Shown here in pieces: positions 14,774 through 18,995 of a DNA stretch of 18,995 bases. Source of the stretch: DASUUI01 sp964577965 (lineage in GTDB: Bacteria; Gemmatimonadota; Gemmatimonadetes; Gemmatimonadales; Gemmatimonadaceae); the NCBI GenBank assembly GCA_964577965.1, contig CAZOAT010000046.1:1-18995 (forward strand), given 5' to 3'. A program made the translations under genes and the position numbers. How positions within the stretch are numbered: the stretch's first letter is position 1; each line of letters starts with the position of its first letter. The notes below the pieces were generated by a model. It was given only the letters and a program-made list of their open reading frames with translations. It searched no databases and was not told the origin of the DNA.

Positions 14774-15569
14774 GACAATCCCCGGTCATCTGAGCTCGCG
14801 CGCATGGCGCGATCGCCTGATCCCTCAACTCGACGAGCAGGCCTGGCTCAAAGACGTGCGTTCGCGTTTTCTGGCAGTCAGCGAGGCGTTCGCGGCTTCG
14901 TGTGGCGCCACTCCCGACCAGATGATCGGACGGACGGAGACAGCATTCTTCGCTCCATGTCACGTGGAGTTGTTCCGTACCGACGACCGGCGTGCGATTG
15001 CCTGGGGGCGGCTCATCGTGATTCTGGAGTGTACGTCTGACGTTCGATTCCGGACACTGAAAGCTCCGGTGCTCGACGATGACGGCGGCATGGCCGGAAC
15101 CGTGGGTATCGCGCTTCCTAGCACAGCGACTCGACTCGTCGAACGCAGGTATCTGGAACTCTTTTCCCTGTACCGCGCGCCGCGCGCACTGCGAACCCCG
15201 GCCTGGCTGCCCCGCGTGCGCGGTAATCTGGAGAGCGCCTGGAGGGCGCCCATCAGCGTCGCGTCGCTTGCGTGCAAGGTGGATCGCAGCCCCAACCACG
15301 TGACACGGGCGTTCCGACAGCGCTACGGCGTATCGCCCGTGGAGTACACCCACCGGCGACGGGTGGAATGGACCGCCCACGCCCTCGCGACGTCGAAGGT
15401 GCCGCTGAGCGTCATCGCGCTCGAGGCAGGATTCACCGACCAGAGCCACATGACGCGAATCTTCTCACGCTACTTCGGCATCACACCAGGCGCTTACCGC
15501 GATGCAATGCGCCAGGCATGCGGTCTCGAGGGCGGAGCGACACCGCCGCAGCCTGTGCGCCACCGATGA
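14772..15569 (+). CDS. PAS-domain AraC-family transcription regulator
   Basis: A 265-aa cytosolic regulator. The N-terminal PAS-like domain (about 15-115) has LIPQLDEQAWLKDVRSRFLA, then QMIGRTETAFF and FRTDDRRAI, typical of ligand- or redox-sensing PAS folds. The C-terminal AraC DNA-binding domain (about 150-250) has two helix-turn-helix units: PISVASLACKVDRSPNHVTR followed by RQRYGVSPVEYTHRRRVEWT, and LSVIALEAGFTDQSHMTRIF followed by RYFGITPGAYR. PAS plus AraC is an uncommon but known order. It is 69 nt upstream of a secreted lipoprotein gene in the same direction, a plausible target or operon partner. The signal sensed is unknown. The start is the first ATG; no strong ribosome site is visible. 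Confidence 0.88.
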   Translation: MTIPGHLSSRAWRDRLIPQLDEQAWLKDVRSRFLAVSEAFAASCGATPDQMIGRTETAFFAPCHVELFRTDDRRAIAWGRLIVILECTSDVRFRTLKAPVLDDDGGMAGTVGIALPSTATRLVERRYLELFSLYRAPRALRTPAWLPRVRGNLESAWRAPISVASLACKVDRSPNHVTRAFRQRYGVSPVEYTHRRRVEWTAHALATSKVPLSVIALEAGFTDQSHMTRIFSRYFGITPGAYRDAMRQACGLEGGATPPQPVRHR

Positions 15570-15638
15570 TAGTTTCGTTCAATATTCAGCCAGGGCCTGC
15601 GGGTAGGGTACCAGCATACCCAACCGGGAGGCCTGGTC

Positions 15639-16220
15639 ATGAACAGAATCTGTCTGTCCGCGTTCGCTGTAACTCTCATTCTTTCGGGCTGCGAGGCGGC
15701 GCAGGACCCCCTTGAACCACTCGCACATCCACACCTGCAGGCCGATTCACGCGTGGTTGGTCACGCCAATGGCGGAGGGACATTCAACATCGGCGCGCCA
15801 GGTGCAGACATCGCTTTCAACATGAACGCGCTGCTGAGAGCCAGCGGTGATGCAACTGGCAGCGTGCACTATGTCACCGACCTGACGGACTTCGGACTCG
15901 CGACGATCGAGATCCGCTTCGATGTGACATGCCTCGCACGCGATGTCGGTCTCGGCCGCGCGTGGATCGGCGGCGTCGTCACCGAGAACAACTCCACCAA
16001 TCCAACGTTCGTGACAGACCCGGCGCGCCAGGTCGGCCGCGACGTGTGGTTCCGAGTGGAGGACAACGGAAATGGTGGCTCAGGAACTCTGGACCGCTCC
16101 ACACAGCTCGGCTTCGAGGGATCCGGCGGAATCATCACTTCGGAGGAGTATTGTGAGACACGGCCGTGGCCCGCGGCCCCTGCACACCCTGTGACCACCG
16201 GGAACATCTCGCTGCGCTGA
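15639..16220 (+). CDS. Secreted beta-rich lipoprotein, unknown function
   Basis: A 193-aa lipoprotein with lipobox LSGC (Cys18). The mature part opens with a Gly-rich strand (NGGGTFNIGAPGADIAFNMN), then alternating strands (GSVHYVTDL, ATIEIRFDVTCLA, RAWIGGVVTENN), then VWFRVEDNGNGGSGTLDRST. The Asp-Asn-Gly turn followed by LDR resembles secreted beta-sandwich proteins in which a gain-of-feature strand and a DNG(E/N)xG motif recur. I cannot place it in a named family. Two cysteines (TCLA and EEYCETR) could form a disulfide. GGGAGG lies 7 nt before ATG 15639, a strong start. The gene follows the AraC-type regulator. Confidence 0.75.
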   Translation: MNRICLSAFAVTLILSGCEAAQDPLEPLAHPHLQADSRVVGHANGGGTFNIGAPGADIAFNMNALLRASGDATGSVHYVTDLTDFGLATIEIRFDVTCLARDVGLGRAWIGGVVTENNSTNPTFVTDPARQVGRDVWFRVEDNGNGGSGTLDRSTQLGFEGSGGIITSEEYCETRPWPAAPAHPVTTGNISLR

Positions 16221-16247
16221 AGGATCAGGGCTGTCTCACAACGACGT

Positions 16248-16288
16248 CAGGGCGAGGCGGGGCGGCTCAATCGTCCCGCCCGGCCCTG
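16248..16288. terminator. GC-rich hairpin between convergent genes
   Basis: CAGGGC (16248-16253) pairs with GCCCTG (16283-16288), and GGCGGG (16256-16261) pairs with CCCGCC (16275-16280), with a 2x2 internal loop. It lies 27 nt after the lipoprotein stop and 52 nt beyond the convergent hydrolase stop. No T-run follows, so it may be a bidirectional 3'-end hairpin or a weak terminator. Confidence 0.45.
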
Positions 16289-16340
16289 CGCTCGGGCGCG
16301 GGGACCGCCGGAAGTTCGACCGGCTGACAGAGTCAGCCTT

Positions 16341-17423
16341 TCAGCATTTGTTCCGTCTCGCGTCGTTGCTCAGGGAAGTGCGAGCTGCTTCAACCAGCGC
16401 ACCCCAGAAGCGCAGCTCGCCCGACCCGTCGGGGAGGCCGTGAAGCCTACGAAAATCGGTGAGCTCCGCCGGAACGGAGGCGTCGCCGCCACAGGCAGCG
16501 GCAACCGCAGCACGGAACACCGTTCGTTGCGTCGCGAGGCGCGCACCTGGATCCCGCCACGGCGACCCGTGGGCGGGCAATACTATCACCGGAGAAAGCG
16601 CCTCTATCTGCTCCAGTGCACGCGCCCACCCCGCGACGTCGGCGTGTTCCACCCATGGGTACGCGTCCTCCACCAGATCGCCCGCTCCGAGTATTCGTTC
16701 AACAGGGAGCCACACCACGACGTCGCCGCGTGTGTGCGCCGGACCCAGAGCGATCAGGCGGACCGTGCGCGCAGAGCCGGACAGGGAAAGAGCTTCGTCG
16801 AAAACAGAATCTGCGGCCACCAGCTCGAGCCCTCGCAGCTGGTCGAGCTGGTCCATCCGCAACTCGAGGCTGCGCTCGATCCGGCTGCGCTGGACGGGGG
16901 TGAGGGGAGCGCTGTCGGGCCCGACGCCGGACGCCAGCCATTGCCGTCGCACGTCGATGCTCGCCGGCAGCTCCACCAGGTCGCGCTGCAGCTGCTCCCT
17001 GCCGAGACTCAGCAGGTCGTCGCGGGTCGTGCGGTGAGTAAGGAAGACGACATCCGGCCAGGCGCGCCGGTATGCCGTGTTGCCGTACACGTGGTCGGCG
17101 TGCCAGTGCGTGTTAACGACCCAGCGCACGGGCTCCACCGAGCGCGAACGGATCGCTGCGATCAGCGCATCCGCTGCGGCCGGGGACTGCTGCGTGTCCA
17201 CGACCAGCAGCTCGCCTCCCAGATCGATGACGAGCGAATTGGCAAAGGCGTAGTGCGGCGGATCGGCGACCACCACGGCCGCGACAACCCCGGCTGCCAG
17301 GTCCACCAGGGTGAAGGTCGGTCGATCCTGAGCCGCAACTGTATCCGGTTCCGGCAATGTCAGACACGCTGCCATCGCGAGCCATACACGGCCGGAATTC
17401 CATCCAGGCATCAGGCGTCTCAT
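16341..17423 (-). CDS. Exported metallo-beta-lactamase-fold hydrolase
   Basis: A 360-aa exported hydrolase. The N-terminal signal peptide (RVWLAMAACLTL, ending near VAAQ at about 32) is followed by the MBL fold. Metal ligands visible: His106, His108, Asp110 and His111 (THWHADHVYGN), then GPAHTRGDVVVWLP, then GAGDLVEDAYPW and finally LPAHGSPW. That is the H-x-H-x-D-H, H, D, H set of a binuclear zinc hydrolase; the Asp in AGD is the bridging ligand of the glyoxalase-II-like group, unlike the Cys of B1 beta-lactamases. The substrate is not predictable; periplasmic lactone, thioester or beta-lactam hydrolysis are all possible. Start ATG 17423 gives the best signal peptide; ATG 17411 and 17486 are alternatives and none has a good ribosome site. 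Divergent from the serine hydrolase at 17677. Confidence 0.88.
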   Translation of the reverse strand: MRRLMPGWNSGRVWLAMAACLTLPEPDTVAAQDRPTFTLVDLAAGVVAAVVVADPPHYAFANSLVIDLGGELLVVDTQQSPAAADALIAAIRSRSVEPVRWVVNTHWHADHVYGNTAYRRAWPDVVFLTHRTTRDDLLSLGREQLQRDLVELPASIDVRRQWLASGVGPDSAPLTPVQRSRIERSLELRMDQLDQLRGLELVAADSVFDEALSLSGSARTVRLIALGPAHTRGDVVVWLPVERILGAGDLVEDAYPWVEHADVAGWARALEQIEALSPVIVLPAHGSPWRDPGARLATQRTVFRAAVAAACGGDASVPAELTDFRRLHGLPDGSGELRFWGALVEAARTSLSNDARRNKC

Positions 17424-17676
17424 AGGGAGCGAGTGTAGGCCATGGGCGAGTGCGTGGTCTTGAACGTTTCGAGTATTGCAGACCACGAGGGGCTCACCAG
17501 ATCAGAGCACGGAGCATCGGTTCGTTCAAGCCATGCCAGGCGATCTCCCGTACAATGCCTTACAACGCGTGAACAACGACCTGATAACGGCAGCGCACTA
17601 TGCTCGCGGGAACATGGCGCCACCGAATCGGGCGGATCAATGGCGCCAATCGTTCAATACCCCTTAGAGGAGCGTC
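17424..17676. promoter_or_regulatory. Divergent intergenic region with paired TGGCGCCA palindromes
   Basis: This 253-nt stretch separates two divergent hydrolase genes. ATGGCGCCA occurs at 17614-17622 and again at 17640-17648. Each holds the self-complementary TGGCGCCA, 26 nt centre to centre. Both lie within 65 nt of the 17677 start, so they are candidate operator half-sites. TACAAT at 17551-17556 could be a -10 box but has no good -35. AGAGGAG (17666-17672) is the ribosome site of the rightward gene. No small gene is supported. Confidence 0.4.
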
Positions 17677-18995
17677 ATGAGCGTCCATCGCTGCATCCGG
17701 CTCGGAATGGGCCTCGCCGGTCTACTATGCCTCGCCGCGGCGAGCGGCTGTACCAGCTATCGGATCGTTCGCCACCGGGATCCGGATGCGCGGAATCAGC
17801 GCATATTCCCGACGCGGCCCGTCGAACCGGCTCAACGCGCTTTCGAGTTCGCCCGCGCATCTGTTCAGCGCATTGATCTCGACACGATTACCGTCCGCGC
17901 CGCAGGTGGTCGTCGCATTCCCTTCAAGGAATATCTCTCTGACCACGACGTGCTCGCGTTCCTGGTCATCCGGAACGACACGGTGTTATACGAAACGTAC
18001 CGCGACGGAATGACCGATTCGACGCATCACAGCTCGTTCTCGGTTGCGAAATCGGTGCTGTCCGCTCTCGTTGGAATCGCGGTAGGCGAGGGAAAGATCA
18101 GGAGTCTCGACGATGCGGTCGCAGACTACGTCACCGAGCTGCGCGGCCGCCCGGCGTTCGCGGGAATGACCGTGCGACATCTGCTGGAAATGAAGTCAGG
18201 ACTGCGGTACACGACCACGGGAAGAGGAATGTTCGCGGATTTTCGCTCGGACGAGGCGCGTGCGTTCTATGCCGCTGACCTCCGGGAGTTCCTGCTCGGG
18301 ACGCCGCGGGCGCACGAACCAGGGGTGTTGTGGGCATACAAGGATACCGACGCCGAACTGCTCGGGTGGGTGCTGAGCCGAGCAGTGGGGATGAGCGTAG
18401 CGGCGTACACGGAGGCGAGACTCTGGAGGCGTATCGGCGCCGAGCACGCCGCGACCTGGAGCCTCGATCACCGCGGCGGAATGGAGAAGGTATCGAATGG
18501 CTTCAACGCGACCGCACCGGACCTCGCCCGCTTCGGCCGACTCTTCCTCCACGGAGGCATGTGGGACGGAACGCTGGTAGTGCCCGCAGATTGGGTCGCG
18601 CGTTCGGTCGCAGTGGACTCGAGCCGTACCGAGCCGGAGGTATCCACCTGGTGGAAGATGCAGCACACGCTTTACTGGTGGCATCCGATCCAGCCGCCGC
18701 AGGGGGACTTCTATGCCGAGGGGTCGCGCGGACAGCGCATCTATGTCGATCCGGCGACCAACACCGTGATCGTCCAGCTCGCGAACCAGACCCGCCAGGA
18801 CTTTCCGTTTCGGCGCATCGTTGCCTATCTGAACGGGCGGGCATGGGAGTACCCACGCTCGATTCCCGCGCTCCTGCGCGAGACGGCAACAGCGTTTGGC
18901 GCGGACTCGGTGCGGCCGGTGTTTGATCGCCTGTGGTCCGAGCAGTTAGCAGAGCCCGAGCGATATGTCATCACGGTCGCAGCCATGACTACGGT
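17677..18995 (+). CDS. Serine hydrolase of the beta-lactamase / NylB-like family (3' truncated)
   Basis: A lipoprotein (lipobox ASGC, Cys25) of at least 439 residues; the window ends in frame before a stop. The serine-beta-lactamase-fold motifs are S122-V-A-K125 (FSVAKSVLSALVG), Tyr221 (LWAYKDTDAELLGWVLSR) and the third motif EGSRGQRIYVDP (348-359). The Ser-to-Tyr spacing of 99 is close to 6-aminohexanoate-dimer hydrolase NylB (about 103), and the E/H-G-S-x-G-Q-x-I-x-V-x-P block is typical of that group. Members cleave amide or ester bonds of small substrates. The start is strongly supported by AGAGGAG. It is lipid-anchored, so it acts in the periplasm or outer membrane. The substrate is unknown. 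It is divergent from the MBL-fold gene, placing two unrelated hydrolase folds under one regulatory region. Confidence 0.9.
   Translation, partial: MSVHRCIRLGMGLAGLLCLAAASGCTSYRIVRHRDPDARNQRIFPTRPVEPAQRAFEFARASVQRIDLDTITVRAAGGRRIPFKEYLSDHDVLAFLVIRNDTVLYETYRDGMTDSTHHSSFSVAKSVLSALVGIAVGEGKIRSLDDAVADYVTELRGRPAFAGMTVRHLLEMKSGLRYTTTGRGMFADFRSDEARAFYAADLREFLLGTPRAHEPGVLWAYKDTDAELLGWVLSRAVGMSVAAYTEARLWRRIGAEHAATWSLDHRGGMEKVSNGFNATAPDLARFGRLFLHGGMWDGTLVVPADWVARSVAVDSSRTEPEVSTWWKMQHTLYWWHPIQPPQGDFYAEGSRGQRIYVDPATNTVIVQLANQTRQDFPFRRIVAYLNGRAWEYPRSIPALLRETATAFGADSVRPVFDRLWSEQLAEPERYVITVAAMTT

Noticed and set aside
16440..17438. 332-codon plus-strand frame opposite the MBL-fold gene
   Set aside because: The minus strand has all metal ligands and a signal peptide; the plus frame is Arg/Gln-rich and has no motifs.
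1..18995. tRNA, rRNA, CRISPR array, transposase, integrase or prophage genes
   Set aside because: None recognised by eye on either strand; the mobile-element idea at metG rests only on the duplicated 3' end.

Overview
The window is high-GC DNA from a diderm bacterium that carries SusC/SusD-type outer-membrane uptake proteins, many Cys-lipobox lipoproteins and a Kdo transferase for lipopolysaccharide. SusC/SusD in a high-GC genome, a barrel-less plug protein and a small lipoprotein of a type I associate with Gemmatimonadota suggest that phylum or a close relative. This is inferred from gene style, not from a marker-gene search. It is probably a draft or metagenome scaffold, because it contains a 100-N gap (7482-7581) whose two flanks are the same 26 bases.

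Layout. 1-1645: the tail of an upstream ORF, then a complete short-type methionyl-tRNA synthetase (metG). 1708-2472: a secreted carboxypeptidase-regulatory/plug protein without a barrel, closed by a strong terminator. 2615-7434 (minus): a SusC-SusD pair. 7435-7931: the susC leader with the gap, a perfect palindrome, and a diverged remnant of a second metG 3' end. 7932-8318: a small lipoprotein. 8325-10498 (minus): an apparent operon of TPM-domain protein, altered nucleotidyltransferase-fold protein and LemA. The TPM gene lacks a standard start codon but has a perfect Shine-Dalgarno before ATC. 10552-12635: a DsbA-like lipoprotein, then waaA. 12581-14245 (minus): a response regulator followed by a degenerate-GGDEF/intact-EAL protein whose 3' end overlaps waaA. 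14246-14771: mostly non-coding, with a possible frameshifted small membrane protein. 14772-16220: a PAS/AraC regulator and a secreted lipoprotein. 16341-17423 (minus) and 17677-18995 (plus, cut by the window end): a metallo-beta-lactamase-fold hydrolase divergent from a NylB/class-C-like serine hydrolase.

How the genes fit together. Most encode envelope functions: nutrient import (SusCD), LPS assembly (WaaA), oxidative folding (DsbA-like), membrane-associated LemA/TPM proteins and exported hydrolases. The receiver/EAL pair is a likely c-di-GMP-lowering output. No transposase, integrase, CRISPR array, tRNA or rRNA was seen.

The most interesting points are the NTase between TPM and LemA, in which the second catalytic Asp is replaced by Asn; the apparent ATC start of the TPM gene; and the two unequal metG 3' ends bracketing the TonB/SusCD block, which suggest an old replacement or insertion at metG.
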